A stretch of DNA of 64,000 nucleotides from Fodinibius roseus (GTDB taxonomy: Bacteria; Bacteroidota; Rhodothermia; Balneolales; Balneolaceae): positions 1-64,000 of the forward strand of contig NZ_FQUS01000009.1 in the NCBI RefSeq assembly GCF_900129315.1, read 5' to 3'. Positions 17,964 through 26,466 of the stretch are shown piece by piece (position 1 is the stretch's first letter; each line of letters starts with the position of its first letter). A model generated the notes under the pieces. The model was not told the DNA's origin, made no database searches, and saw only the letters and a list, made by a program, of their open reading frames with translations. A program made the position numbers and the translations under genes.

Positions 17964-18866
17964 TTATTTCAACATCGTTTTTAACTTATCCATACTCTTG
18001 CCAAGGCCTTTTGCCTTTTGTTGAAAATAATCCCAGCTGTCGTCTTTTTGGGATAGTCGCCGGAAAGTATTTTTAATATGATAGGACTGAGAGGTTAAAT
18101 TGTCCCTGTCGAGTTCTCCCCAGTCCAGCGGTGTGGCCACAGGAGCTCCCTCCAGAGTTCTTAGCGAAAAAGGAGAGATGGAAGTCTGTCCGTACGCATT
18201 ACGTAAATAATCAACAAATAACCGTCCCTCTCGCTTTTTCTTACGCGTTGCCACGGTAAAAGTGTCAGGTTGTTCCCGAGCCATATATTCGGCCACATCT
18301 CTGGCGAATGAGCGAATTTCATCAAATCCTTTTTTCACCCGAAGAGGACAGAGCACATGCAGTCCCTCTGAGCCTGTTGTCATCACAAAAGCGTTTAACC
18401 CGAGCTGCTTTTCCAGAAGAGATCGCAGGAATTTTGCTCCTTCGAGAACCAAATCAAAATTACCTTGAGGCGGATCGAGATCAAATACCAGCTTATTCGG
18501 CCTATTGAGGTCTGTTGTGGTGCTTAACCAGGGATGAAAGCTGATGGTCCCCTGGTTAACCAAATAGATCAGCGTGGCTTTATTGTTGCAAATGACTTGT
18601 TGAATTTCCCCTCCTTCTTTTTTCGTGACTTCTATAGACTCAATCCAGTCGGGAAAATAGTCCGGCGCTTCTTTTTGGTAAAATCCGTCTTCGTTAATAC
18701 CATCGGGAAAGCGACTGAGGGTAAGAGGGCGGTCTCTCAGAAAGGGCAGAAGGTAATCTGCAATTTTATCGTAGTAATCGATTAAATCGCCTTTGGTTAT
18801 ATTATTTTCAGGAAAGAATACTTTGCCTCGCTTTTTAATATCGATGCTATATGGACCGTATTGCAT
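17964..18866 (-). CDS. LigD polymerase (primase-like) domain protein
   Basis: A 300-residue stand-alone version of the LigD Pol domain (archaeo-eukaryotic primase superfamily), which adds nucleotides at broken DNA ends during non-homologous end joining. Recognisable parts are FPENNITKGDLIDYYDKIAD near the start, GFYQKEAPDYFPDWI, the metal-binding DLDP motif in KLVFDLDPPQGNF, and TTGSEGLHVLCPLR. It seems complete. It starts 6 bases after the stop of the ligase remnant and belongs to the PE-Lig-Pol order on the minus strand. No Ku gene is present in the window. Confidence 0.92.
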   Translation of the reverse strand: MQYGPYSIDIKKRGKVFFPENNITKGDLIDYYDKIADYLLPFLRDRPLTLSRFPDGINEDGFYQKEAPDYFPDWIESIEVTKKEGGEIQQVICNNKATLIYLVNQGTISFHPWLSTTTDLNRPNKLVFDLDPPQGNFDLVLEGAKFLRSLLEKQLGLNAFVMTTGSEGLHVLCPLRVKKGFDEIRSFARDVAEYMAREQPDTFTVATRKKKREGRLFVDYLRNAYGQTSISPFSLRTLEGAPVATPLDWGELDRDNLTSQSYHIKNTFRRLSQKDDSWDYFQQKAKGLGKSMDKLKTMLK

Positions 18867-18871
18867 AACTG

Positions 18872-19182
18872 TCAGTTTTTTTCTTTTTGTACATCCGTTG
18901 GTTCTTTATCCGGGCGCAGCCCCAAAAAGCGGGGATGACGCAACCTATTATCATTAGTCCATTCGGTAAATCCCACCTCGGCTACCAGCTTTGGCGTCAC
19001 CCAATGGACATCCGTATCTTTTATATCATCCTGTTTATAAGGATTTGTTTTTCGTTCCAGCCTTCATCATCAAAATAATCTTCGGTAAGTGTCGCCAGCA
19101 TAGGTTTTTTCCATTCGGGGAAAGAAGCAGCACGTATTTTTTCCTGTTGATTATCAGGCAATTTTTCTAAGAGTTTATTCAT
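18872..19182 (-). pseudogene. Remnant of the LigD ATP-dependent DNA ligase domain with a large internal deletion
   Basis: Reading from ATG 19182, the frame gives the normal ligase N-terminus (MNKLLEKLPDNQ, then FPEWKKPMLATLTEDYFDDE, then GW) and then a frame change at about 19050-19062. From there another frame gives the normal ligase C-terminus: LERKTNPYKQDDI, then HWVTPKLVAEVGFTEWTNDN, then RLRHPRFLGLRPDK and a stop at 18872. Everything between is gone, including the lysine that is adenylated (KxDG) and the other nucleotidyltransferase motifs; from family size about 200 residues are missing. The ATG overlaps the end of the PE gene by 8 bases. An assembly artefact is possible but the join looks like a clean deletion. 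Confidence 0.85.
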
Positions 19183-19777
19183 CTTCTTTATTGTCATTGC
19201 GAATTTGCTGCATGGTGCGTCCCGTTTTAACAGACTTATTTTCCGTGCTGGTAGGGTTGCGCCGCGCATCCGCCTTCTCATCATCCATCTTGATTAGCAG
19301 CCAGTTGCCGTCCATATTGTTACTGCTGGGTTTGAAGAGGGCATATCCCCCCTTGATTTTTTCTCCCTCCAGCTCAACTCCAATGTTTCCGGTTTTATAA
19401 CTCTCATTCATGGGTACCGTGTGATCGTCCTCCATATGAATGTTTCGGTAGGTGCCTCTGTCCCATACCATTACCGTGCCGGCACCATACTGACCTTCGG
19501 GAATCACTCCTTCAAAATCAGCATAATCCATGGGATGATCTTCGGTGGGAATAGCCAGCCGTTTCTGGGAAGGATCGGTGGAGGGACCCTTGGGAAGGAC
19601 CCAGGACTTTAAAACCCCTTCAATCTCAAGGCGAAAATCGTAGTGCAAATTGCTGGCATCATGCTTGTGAATCACAAATATCGGTCCGTTACCCGAAGAT
19701 TTGTCTCTCCCCGGGGAAGAAGGCTCCGGCGTTTCATCCATATTTCTTTTTTCTTCATACGATTGGTCCTTGCTCAT
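19175..19777 (-). CDS. LigD 3'-phosphoesterase (PE) domain protein
   Basis: A 200-residue protein corresponding to the PE module of DNA ligase D, which removes 3'-phosphates and 3'-ribonucleotides at DNA ends using a metal ion. The diagnostic HKHDASNLHYDFRLEIEG lies near residues 38-55, followed by SWVLPKGPSTDP, EDHPMDYADFEGVIPEGQYG and GTVMVWDRGTY. The end, VKTGRTMQQIRNDNKEDE, is where fused LigD proteins continue into the ligase. Here the reading frame stops and the ligase start overlaps it in a different frame. The protein looks functional by itself. Confidence 0.92.
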   Translation of the reverse strand: MSKDQSYEEKRNMDETPEPSSPGRDKSSGNGPIFVIHKHDASNLHYDFRLEIEGVLKSWVLPKGPSTDPSQKRLAIPTEDHPMDYADFEGVIPEGQYGAGTVMVWDRGTYRNIHMEDDHTVPMNESYKTGNIGVELEGEKIKGGYALFKPSSNNMDGNWLLIKMDDEKADARRNPTSTENKSVKTGRTMQQIRNDNKEDE

Positions 19778-20071
19778 GGCGATAACCTTGAATTAAGGTA
19801 AAGTTTGAGTTTGCTACCGATTGACATCTTCCATTATAATTGCTAAAAGATGGCTGAAAGCATATAGCTGTTCACATGGTTTAGCTGTGGTGAAATTTGT
19901 TACATCAGCTTTTTAGAGGTTATTTTTTTCATATCAAGGGTGATATAATGAGTAATCACTATATTACTCGGATTAGCGAGGGGAAATCAGTCTCTACCAG
20001 TCATTTCATTTAAAGAAAGGGCATGCCAAGTAAATTGTCCCCGTAATATATTCAGTATAATAAGTTCTGTA
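19778..20071. other. Intergenic stretch between the LigD locus and the CsbD cluster
   Basis: AT-rich, with no gene or RNA recognised. It should hold the promoter for the minus-strand LigD locus. Confidence 0.4.
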
Positions 20072-20123
20072 TGAAAAAAGTAAAGCCCCGGCATCAGCTG
20101 GAACCGATGGAGATACCGGGGCT
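20072..20123 (-). terminator. Rho-independent terminator downstream of the CsbD-like genes
   Basis: On the minus strand, AGCCCCGGTATC pairs with GATGCCGGGGCT (arms 20112-20123 and 20084-20095, one mismatch) and is followed by TTACTTTTTTC. It lies about 100 bases after the stop of the CsbD-like gene ending at 20222. Confidence 0.75.
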
Positions 20124-20221
20124 CCCTCTCTCTTATATCATATGTCGTATCAGATATACGGGAAGGTTTGAGAAAGTGTATGTTCGTTAACGGCGTCATG
20201 GATTCCTGTAAACCCCTATGG

Positions 20222-20410
20222 CTACAGTCTTTTGATGAGCCGTTTTACCTCTTGTTTGGATTTTCCCAGCTTCCGCTGTATTCGGCCGATCAACTTTTCT
20301 TCCTCTCCTTGTTCATAGATGAGATCATCATCAGAGAGAGAGGAATACTGTTTTTTAAGTATTTCCTTTTTCTTGGTCCATGGTTTTGGATTCTTTGTTG
20401 ATCTATTCAT
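20222..20410 (-). CDS. CsbD-like small stress protein (paralogue 1)
   Basis: A 62-residue, strongly charged protein: PWTKKKEILKKQYSSLSDDD, then LIYEQGEEEKLIGRIQRKLG and KSKQEVKRLIKRL. The pattern W-x(2)-K-x(3)-L-x(5)-LTDDDL-x(3)-G-x(3)-L-x-G-R-I-Q is that of the CsbD family, general-stress proteins under sigma-B in Bacillus. The role is unknown. The ATG at 20410 is preferred to a GTG three codons upstream. It is last of three tandem paralogues, followed by a terminator. Confidence 0.8.
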   Translation of the reverse strand: MNRSTKNPKPWTKKKEILKKQYSSLSDDDLIYEQGEEEKLIGRIQRKLGKSKQEVKRLIKRL

Positions 20411-20495
20411 GAGTGTCACATTTTATACGTTATTATTTTCCCTGTGGTGATGTCCTGACCCTAAGAGCTCCTGGAGCTGTTTATTATATGTTGCA

Positions 20496-20681
20496 TCAAA
20501 TTTTTCGAAGCATATTCCGTGTCTCTTCCCGGGAAGTACCCAGTCGCCGGTGAATACGATCAATCAACTCGTCTTCTTCGCCTATCACATAGGTAAGATC
20601 GTCGTCCGTTAATTCTTCATACCTGGTTTGGAGTTTCTTTTTCTTTTCTTTCCAGTTTTGGTACAAGTTTAACTTATTCAT
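20496..20681 (-). CDS. CsbD-like small stress protein (paralogue 2)
   Basis: A 61-residue paralogue: NWKEKKKKLQTRYEELTDDD, then LTYVIGEEDELIDRIHRRLG and TSREETRNMLRKI. It shares the TDDDL core, the acidic middle and the RLG-S-EE ending with its neighbours and differs mainly at the N-terminus. It lies between paralogues 1 and 3 on the same strand, each separated by roughly 100 bases, so each may have its own promoter. Confidence 0.8.
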   Translation of the reverse strand: MNKLNLYQNWKEKKKKLQTRYEELTDDDLTYVIGEEDELIDRIHRRLGTSREETRNMLRKI

Positions 20682-20797
20682 ACTATTTTATTTAGTTTAT
20701 CAATCTTTTATAATCCAGTAACCAAAAAATGCGCGTATTTTTTTAAAAGCTGAGCAGTCCTGAGGTTGGGATTTCTGGATGTGTGTGTGCTTTTAAA

Positions 20798-21004
20798 TCA
20801 TACGTAGCGAATTATTTTTTGGGCAATTTCCCTTGGCACGTTCAGTCGCTGCTGAATCCGTCCAACGAGTTCCTCTTCCTCGCCCTCCGCATAGCTTAGG
20901 TCATCATCCGTCAAGACCGAAAACTTTTGTTTTAAGCGGTCTCTTTTTTGATGCCAGTTTCCATTGATATTCAGATTGTCTGTGGTCGTTTTGTTGGGTT
21001 TCAT
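20798..21004 (-). CDS. CsbD-like small stress protein (paralogue 3)
   Basis: A 68-residue paralogue with an N-terminal extension (MKPNKTTTDNLNINGNW) before the common core QKRDRLKQKFSVLTDDDLSY and the end AEGEEEELVGRIQQRLNV, PREIAQKIIRYV. It is the first of the three tandem CsbD-like genes and starts 32 bases after the 54-residue charged protein at 21037-21201, which may be cotranscribed. Confidence 0.8.
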   Translation of the reverse strand: MKPNKTTTDNLNINGNWHQKRDRLKQKFSVLTDDDLSYAEGEEEELVGRIQQRLNVPREIAQKIIRYV

Positions 21005-21036
21005 GGTGTATAGTTTTGGGCTGTTTTCGGTTTATT

Positions 21037-21201
21037 TTATTTCTTTGAATAATCCGGATTGCTGGCTTTTTCCACCAACACCCGCTGTATTTTTCCTCTT
21101 ATGCTTTCGATCAATTCCTCTGAGGTCATATCGGGGGCAACCTGGTTATCGCTATTGTTTTTTGCTTTTTTGTCCTTGTCTTTTGCCTGATTATCGTCCA
21201 T
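21037..21201 (-). CDS. Small charged protein of unknown function
   Basis: A 54-residue open frame beginning MDDNQAKDKDKKAKNNSDNQ, then VAPDMTSEELIESIRGKIQR and VLVEKASNPDYSKK. It has a Lys/Asp-rich disordered start and a predicted amphipathic helix after residue 25. It sits in line with the three CsbD-like genes on the same strand and has the same charged composition, which is why I believe it is real. I recognise no family. Confidence 0.5.
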   Translation of the reverse strand: MDDNQAKDKDKKAKNNSDNQVAPDMTSEELIESIRGKIQRVLVEKASNPDYSKK

Positions 21202-21420
21202 AGGATCTTCCTGATTTTATTTTAGCTATTTGAGTGTGCCTGCGGATTTACGCTTCTTCGGCAATGGTGTTGAGTATTGGTCTGCATTTTTTTCTTCATT
21301 CAGAGACTGTGTGAGCCGGTCATCGTGCTTGAGCATTTGTGAGAGTGAAGAGACGTACCATAAGCTGAAGAACAAACAAGCTTTCAAGATCTTTGAGCTG
21401 TTCCATAGCAGCTGTAAGAG

Positions 21421-21747
21421 TTAATTCAAATATTTACGGCATTGCTCTTCGCATTTGCGGCACGCCCGGGCGCACTGCCGGCAATGGTCATGATCATGCT
21501 TCTCGCACTCCTCAGCACAATCGGCGCAAATTTGCTCGCAGAGTTCAATAATGGGTTGCATGTAATCGGAATCCCTGACGACCAGGCAGAGCGTCGTTGC
21601 ACAGATATCAGCGCAGTCCCGGTCTATTCTTATACAATCGACCATTTCAGAGAGATTATCTTCATCCAGACAGGCGTCTGCACAGTTTTCACACGCGGTT
21701 ATACATTTCTGAAGAGATTCAATAAGTAAATTATTTCTATCATCCAT
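21421..21747 (-). CDS. Cys-rich four-helix-bundle copper-binding protein (DUF326/Csp type)
   Basis: A 108-residue protein with 17 cysteines placed mostly in CxxC or CxxxC steps along predicted helices (CITACENCADAC, CRQCARACRKCEEQC). This is the DUF326 / copper-storage-protein pattern, in which Cys thiolates line the core of a four-helix bundle and bind many Cu(I) ions. There is no signal peptide, so it should be the cytosolic form. The HDHDH stretch may add metal ligands. No copper ATPase is adjacent; the next gene is the giant CheB-CheR kinase, transcribed away. Confidence 0.87.
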   Translation of the reverse strand: MDDRNNLLIESLQKCITACENCADACLDEDNLSEMVDCIRIDRDCADICATTLCLVVRDSDYMQPIIELCEQICADCAEECEKHDHDHCRQCARACRKCEEQCRKYLN

Positions 21748-22299
21748 AACAGTTATTTCCGATTAAATAGAGTCTGTATTCTTAACTAATGCTACTTTCT
21801 TTCGCCTGTTAAATAGTACTGAAGCTCGATATTGACCTAAATAGAATATCCTGTGATATTCCTGTAATGAGTTTTGCTACAGTGGGTTTTAGAGAATTGC
21901 CCGGATATTCTGCAATTGCATTAGATTATAAATGCCGATATTTCAGTGCTTGCCGGAGACTGAGCCGGAGGTTGTACTATGCAACCGTTTTAAAAATAGA
22001 CACTATGTATGCAAGAACAGTGGCCAGTGGAGAAGGCGGGGTGTCTCTCTGTAGAGACGAGGCAATCTCAATAATTTTCTTTTCTCACCGCCAGCAAGGG
22101 AGTCTGTTTAAAGACATCGGCGGACCTCTCTCTATTTTTTAATGATTTAATGAAACATCCTGTTATGCGGGTACTAAAACTTATAGATAGCATATACGCA
22201 GTCCGTCTGCCGAAGGTCATTTATAATGTTGCTCTTTTATTTATGAAATAATATGGGGATATTTCTACTCTGTTTTAAATGGATGAGAGAGGTTTTATT
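21748..22299. other. Intergenic stretch upstream of the CheB-CheR kinase
   Basis: About 550 bases without a convincing gene. A small hairpin GTCTCT/AGAGAC is seen near 22042-22057. The divergent promoters of the copper protein and the kinase must lie here. Confidence 0.4.
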
Positions 22300-25200
22300 A
22301 TGGAATCTAAACGTAATGAGAGTACTGATGAGCTCTTAACCGTAGGATTAGGTGCTTCTGCCGGAGGATTGGAGGCGCTAAAGCAATTCTTTCAAAGTCT
22401 CCCGGGGGAGACCGGGATAGCTTTTATTGTCGTCATGCATCTTTCTCCGGATCGCGAAAGTAATATTGCGGATTTGTTGCAGGCACACACCTCGCTGCAT
22501 GTCTCAGAAGTAAACAGGCATGAGAAAATAAAGCCGGATCATGTGTATGTTATTTCTCCAGATAAAATACTAACAGTTGAGGAAGGTTACCTCGAATTGT
22601 CTGAGCCGGACCGGGAAAGAAAGGGGCATGCGACCGTAGACCTGCTGTTTCGTTCGCTGGCCGGATCAAAAGGAAAAAAATCGGCCGGTATTATCCTGTC
22701 CGGGAGCGGATCGGACGGGGCCGTGGGCATCAAGAAAATAAGGGAGCAGGGGGGATTAACGATAGCCCAGAAACCCGGCGAAGCCTCTTTCAGCGCAATG
22801 CCGCAGAGCGCAATCGACACGGGCGTGGTTGATTTAGTACTGCCCGTAAAGGAAATTCCAGAAAAGCTGCTGGCTTACAAGGAAAGCTTATCCAGAACTG
22901 ATTTCCTGCGAAAAGAGGAGCGGAAAGATGGGCTCCAGGTGATTTATAAAAAGCTCAGATCTGCAATCGGTCACGACTTCAGTTATTATAAACAAGCTAC
23001 TCTCCTGCGCCGTATCGAACGGCGTATGCATCTCACCAACTGTTTTACGTTTGAGGAATATGTTGATTACCTGGATGAACAACCAAAGGAGATAGAAAAT
23101 CTATTCGGGGATCTGTTAATCAGCGTGACAAGATTTTTCCGGGACGCTGAGGTCTTCGAAAATCTTAAGGAAAATGTGATTCCAGGCCTGTTTGAGGAAA
23201 AAGGCCCGGAAGACCAGGTCCGTGTGTGGGTCCCCGGATGCGCAACGGGTGAGGAAGCCTACTCGATAGCTATTTTGTTGCAGGAATATGTGCGGCAGAG
23301 CGAGCATGCCCCGGAAATTCGGATTTTTGCCTCAGATATTAACAGGGACGCCTTGATGTATGGCCGCGGGGGCGTATATCCGGAATCCATCGAGGTCGAT
23401 GTACCGGACTCACTGCTCGATCGCTATTTTGTAAAAACAGAACACAAATATCAGCTGCGACCAGTGATTACTGACATGGTTCTGTTCGCACACCAGGATT
23501 TGCTTACCGATCCACCATTTTCAAACCTCGACCTGTTGGCCTGCCGCAACTTGTTAATTTATCTCAAGCGAGAAATTCAGACGGAGGTATTCAACCTGTT
23601 TAATTATGTATTGCGTCCCGGCGGTGTTCTTTTTTTAGGGCAGTCTGACTCCGATCTCAAAGCTGCGGGACTGTTTGACGTGGTAGATAAAAAGCATAGG
23701 ATATACCGGAAACCCGTGTCCCCGGACTCGCAGGCAAATGTACCGAAGTTGCCTTTAAAGTACCAAAAGAACCGTCACAGAGTGCAGCGATCCCGAAGTA
23801 AATTTCCGCAGAAAAAAAAGAGCATCAAAGAATTTCATCAGAATTTGCTGATGCGGTTGTATGCTCCCCAGAGTGTGATTGTCAATGATGTATATGAGGT
23901 AATTCATGCCACCGAGGGGATCCAGAAGTACCTTGAGTATGGAGGCGGGGAACCGAGTGCAAATATCCTGGATATGATTATCCCCGAATTGCGGGAAGTG
24001 GTAAGAGCTCTTTTATACGAATTAGAACACGGCAATAACGCTACCAAGCGAAAAACAACCGCTTTTGGGCCGGAAGAGGAACGCAGGAGCATTGAGATAA
24101 TAGTACACCGTTTCGACAGCTCTGAATTTCCGGATCGTTTTATACATGTTGTCTTTAAAGAATTAAAACCTGCCGAAGATCTTAACACTGACAGCGATGT
24201 TGTTGACTCCCCGGAAATAGCAGAAGAGGAAGTTGAAGTCATAGAGCGATTGGAAAAGGAGTTGCGAGACAATAGAGAGCGGCTTCACCGGACAGTGGAA
24301 GAATATGAAACCGCCAACGAAGAACTGAGGTCATCGAACGAAGAGTTACAGTCAATGAACGAAGAGCTTCACTCTGCCACTGAGGAACTGGAGACGAGCC
24401 AGAATGAACTTAAATCTGTGAACCGTGAGCTGGAAAGCAAGGTCGAAAAACTAAGACAGGCCAATAATGATCTGAAAAACCTGATGAAAGTTGCAGAAGT
24501 GGTAATCCTTTTTGTGGACGATGAGTTTCGGGTTCAACGGTTTACGGAAAGCGCATTCGATGTTTTCAATCTAATACCCAGCGATACAGGCCGTCCAATC
24601 AAACACGTAACTCACCAGCTCAATTATAATAAGCTTGGGGAAGATCTGGAATACGTGTACAACACCAGGGAAGAGATAGAAAAACTGGTGACCAGCGTCA
24701 ATAACCACACCTATATGATGCGTCTGTGTCCCTATCGTTCTGTCGAAAATAAAGTTGAAGGCGTGGCGCTTTCCTTTATGGATGTCACCAAGCTCAAAGA
24801 GGCTGAGGAAAAATTACAGCAACAGAAGCTCCAGGAATCACTTGCGCGGATGGGGACGTATGCGCTGGGGGTAGACGATCTGGAGTCTATTATAGATCGG
24901 GCTCTCCAACAGATCTGTTTGGCGTTAGATGCAGATTATGCGTTGCTGCTTACCTGGCACCCGGATGAGAACACCCTGAAGCTGACTCAGGCTACCGGCT
25001 ATGAACCGGGTGAGGAGGGCATTACAGAAATGGAAGCCGATCCGAAATGGGATGCGGGGTATGCCTTTCAAAAGGAGAGCCCGACAGTGATTTCCGACTA
25101 CCAAAATGAACAGCGCGTTAGATTAATCCCCCTGCTCGCCCATCTGGATATTCAGAGCGGTTTGGCTGTCAGGGTGACCGAATCCGATGAAGTTTGCGGA

Positions 25201-26040
25201 GTATTGGGCATTTACTTCAAAAACAAGCGCACCTTCTCGAGGGATGAGCTTAATTTTGTACAGATTGCCTCGAATATCATTGGCATGTCCAGCGAACGAT
25301 CAAAGAATAAACAATCGCTGGAAGAAGCAAATAAACGTCTCAAAGAGGAAGTACAGCGTTGTAATGAGTATCAAAAAGAAATACTGCAAACCAATATCGC
25401 GGAGCGCTGGAACCTGGGAGGCTATCTGCATGACAACCTGGCTCAGACTCTGGCATCAATTAAAATTACCGCCAGCAGAATCGGAGCCGAAATAGCGGAT
25501 AGTGATCTCAACTTGTCCGCAGAGATAGATTCCATATTGGAAAATATCGACGAAGGTATCGGCAGCATCAGGAATCTGACCCATGAAATCATCCCCATTG
25601 ATATAGAGGAAGGCGGAGTAAAGCGGGCCCTCAGGCTGCTGGTTCGGCAGCTCAGGAAAACGCATGGCGTGAGCTGCAGTCTGGAAACCGGGGATATTAT
25701 CGAGAGTATAAATGATAAAAAAGTGGCAACAAATCTTTATCATATTATCCAGGAAGCGGTAAAAAATGCAGCTATCCATGGTGAGGCAGACAACGTGGAG
25801 ATAAAGGTTTTAAGGGAGAAGGACCAGTTGAAACTGCAAATTACGGATGACGGCATCGGCTTATCAAAAGCAAAAAGCGATGGTGACGGTGGGAGCGGCA
25901 CTAATATCATGCGGCACCGGATTGAAATAATAGGGGGTTCGTTTAACAGGGAAGAGATTGCCGAGGCGGATCACTCAGGTACCCGTGTACTCTGTAAACT
26001 GCCTTTAGAGTGTTTGAATGAGACCGATAATGAGCGCTGA
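22300..26040 (+). CDS. Giant CheB-CheR-PAS-GAF histidine kinase fusion
   Basis: A 1246-residue soluble protein. Residues about 10-190 are a CheB methylesterase domain with the triad Ser20 (GASAGG), His47 (VMHLSPD) and Asp139 (SGSGSDGAVG). Residues about 205-475 are a CheR methyltransferase with the SAM motif VWVPGCATGEEAYSIA. Further on come a long coiled coil (about 650-735, ENEELRSSNEELQ-like repeats), a PAS domain (about 738-850) and a GAF domain (about 865-1005). Last is a HisKA_3-type kinase with His1044 in YLHDNLAQTL and an HATPase. No REC domain and no chemoreceptor genes are nearby. ATG 22300 has an AGAGAGG site; ATG 22279 is the alternative. Confidence 0.92.
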   Translation: MESKRNESTDELLTVGLGASAGGLEALKQFFQSLPGETGIAFIVVMHLSPDRESNIADLLQAHTSLHVSEVNRHEKIKPDHVYVISPDKILTVEEGYLELSEPDRERKGHATVDLLFRSLAGSKGKKSAGIILSGSGSDGAVGIKKIREQGGLTIAQKPGEASFSAMPQSAIDTGVVDLVLPVKEIPEKLLAYKESLSRTDFLRKEERKDGLQVIYKKLRSAIGHDFSYYKQATLLRRIERRMHLTNCFTFEEYVDYLDEQPKEIENLFGDLLISVTRFFRDAEVFENLKENVIPGLFEEKGPEDQVRVWVPGCATGEEAYSIAILLQEYVRQSEHAPEIRIFASDINRDALMYGRGGVYPESIEVDVPDSLLDRYFVKTEHKYQLRPVITDMVLFAHQDLLTDPPFSNLDLLACRNLLIYLKREIQTEVFNLFNYVLRPGGVLFLGQSDSDLKAAGLFDVVDKKHRIYRKPVSPDSQANVPKLPLKYQKNRHRVQRSRSKFPQKKKSIKEFHQNLLMRLYAPQSVIVNDVYEVIHATEGIQKYLEYGGGEPSANILDMIIPELREVVRALLYELEHGNNATKRKTTAFGPEEERRSIEIIVHRFDSSEFPDRFIHVVFKELKPAEDLNTDSDVVDSPEIAEEEVEVIERLEKELRDNRERLHRTVEEYETANEELRSSNEELQSMNEELHSATEELETSQNELKSVNRELESKVEKLRQANNDLKNLMKVAEVVILFVDDEFRVQRFTESAFDVFNLIPSDTGRPIKHVTHQLNYNKLGEDLEYVYNTREEIEKLVTSVNNHTYMMRLCPYRSVENKVEGVALSFMDVTKLKEAEEKLQQQKLQESLARMGTYALGVDDLESIIDRALQQICLALDADYALLLTWHPDENTLKLTQATGYEPGEEGITEMEADPKWDAGYAFQKESPTVISDYQNEQRVRLIPLLAHLDIQSGLAVRVTESDEVCGVLGIYFKNKRTFSRDELNFVQIASNIIGMSSERSKNKQSLEEANKRLKEEVQRCNEYQKEILQTNIAERWNLGGYLHDNLAQTLASIKITASRIGAEIADSDLNLSAEIDSILENIDEGIGSIRNLTHEIIPIDIEEGGVKRALRLLVRQLRKTHGVSCSLETGDIIESINDKKVATNLYHIIQEAVKNAAIHGEADNVEIKVLREKDQLKLQITDDGIGLSKAKSDGDGGSGTNIMRHRIEIIGGSFNREEIAEADHSGTRVLCKLPLECLNETDNER

Positions 26041-26054
26041 TAGGAATATATACG

Positions 26055-26275
26055 TTATCTGCGTTGCTGGAGCTTTTCAAGCAATTCTTTTCTGTCCAAT
26101 TTTTCGTAATTGTCTTTTTCTTCCTGCCTTTTTGCTGTAAATCCTGAAGCGGCCATTCCTCCAGCTTAAGCTTTGTGGGGGCGCTATTTTCTTCCTTCTC
26201 TTTTTCTCTGAACCCGTCATTTATGAATTCTTCCTACGCTTCCTCGTCTTTCGCTGTTCTTCGGTTATCTTGCAT
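26055..26275 (-). pseudogene. Possible degraded small gene
   Basis: From ATG 26275 a charged frame MQDNRRTAKDEEA meets a TAG after 13 codons, continues as EEFINDGFREKEKEENSAP, then must change frame to reach MAASGFTAKRQEEKDNYEKL and DRKELLEKLQQRR with a TAA at 26055. The pieces read like one small charged stress protein carrying one nonsense and one frameshift mutation. The last piece alone, a 33-codon frame preceded by GGAGGA, could also be a real micro-protein. The rest of 26276-26466 shows nothing. Confidence 0.3.
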
Positions 26276-26466
26276 AACACTTACATATGAATGCTTAAAG
26301 TCTTTTGAGCTGTTTAATTACTATATGTACTTTGCCGTCAGATTTCATACCGGCCTGTTTCTGCCTTCATACCGTTGACGAGCCAAACACGCTAACAATA
26401 GCATCGTTTGTACATCAGGCCGTTTGCTGGCCTATGAGGAACAGCAGGTTTTGCTATTAAGTGGGA

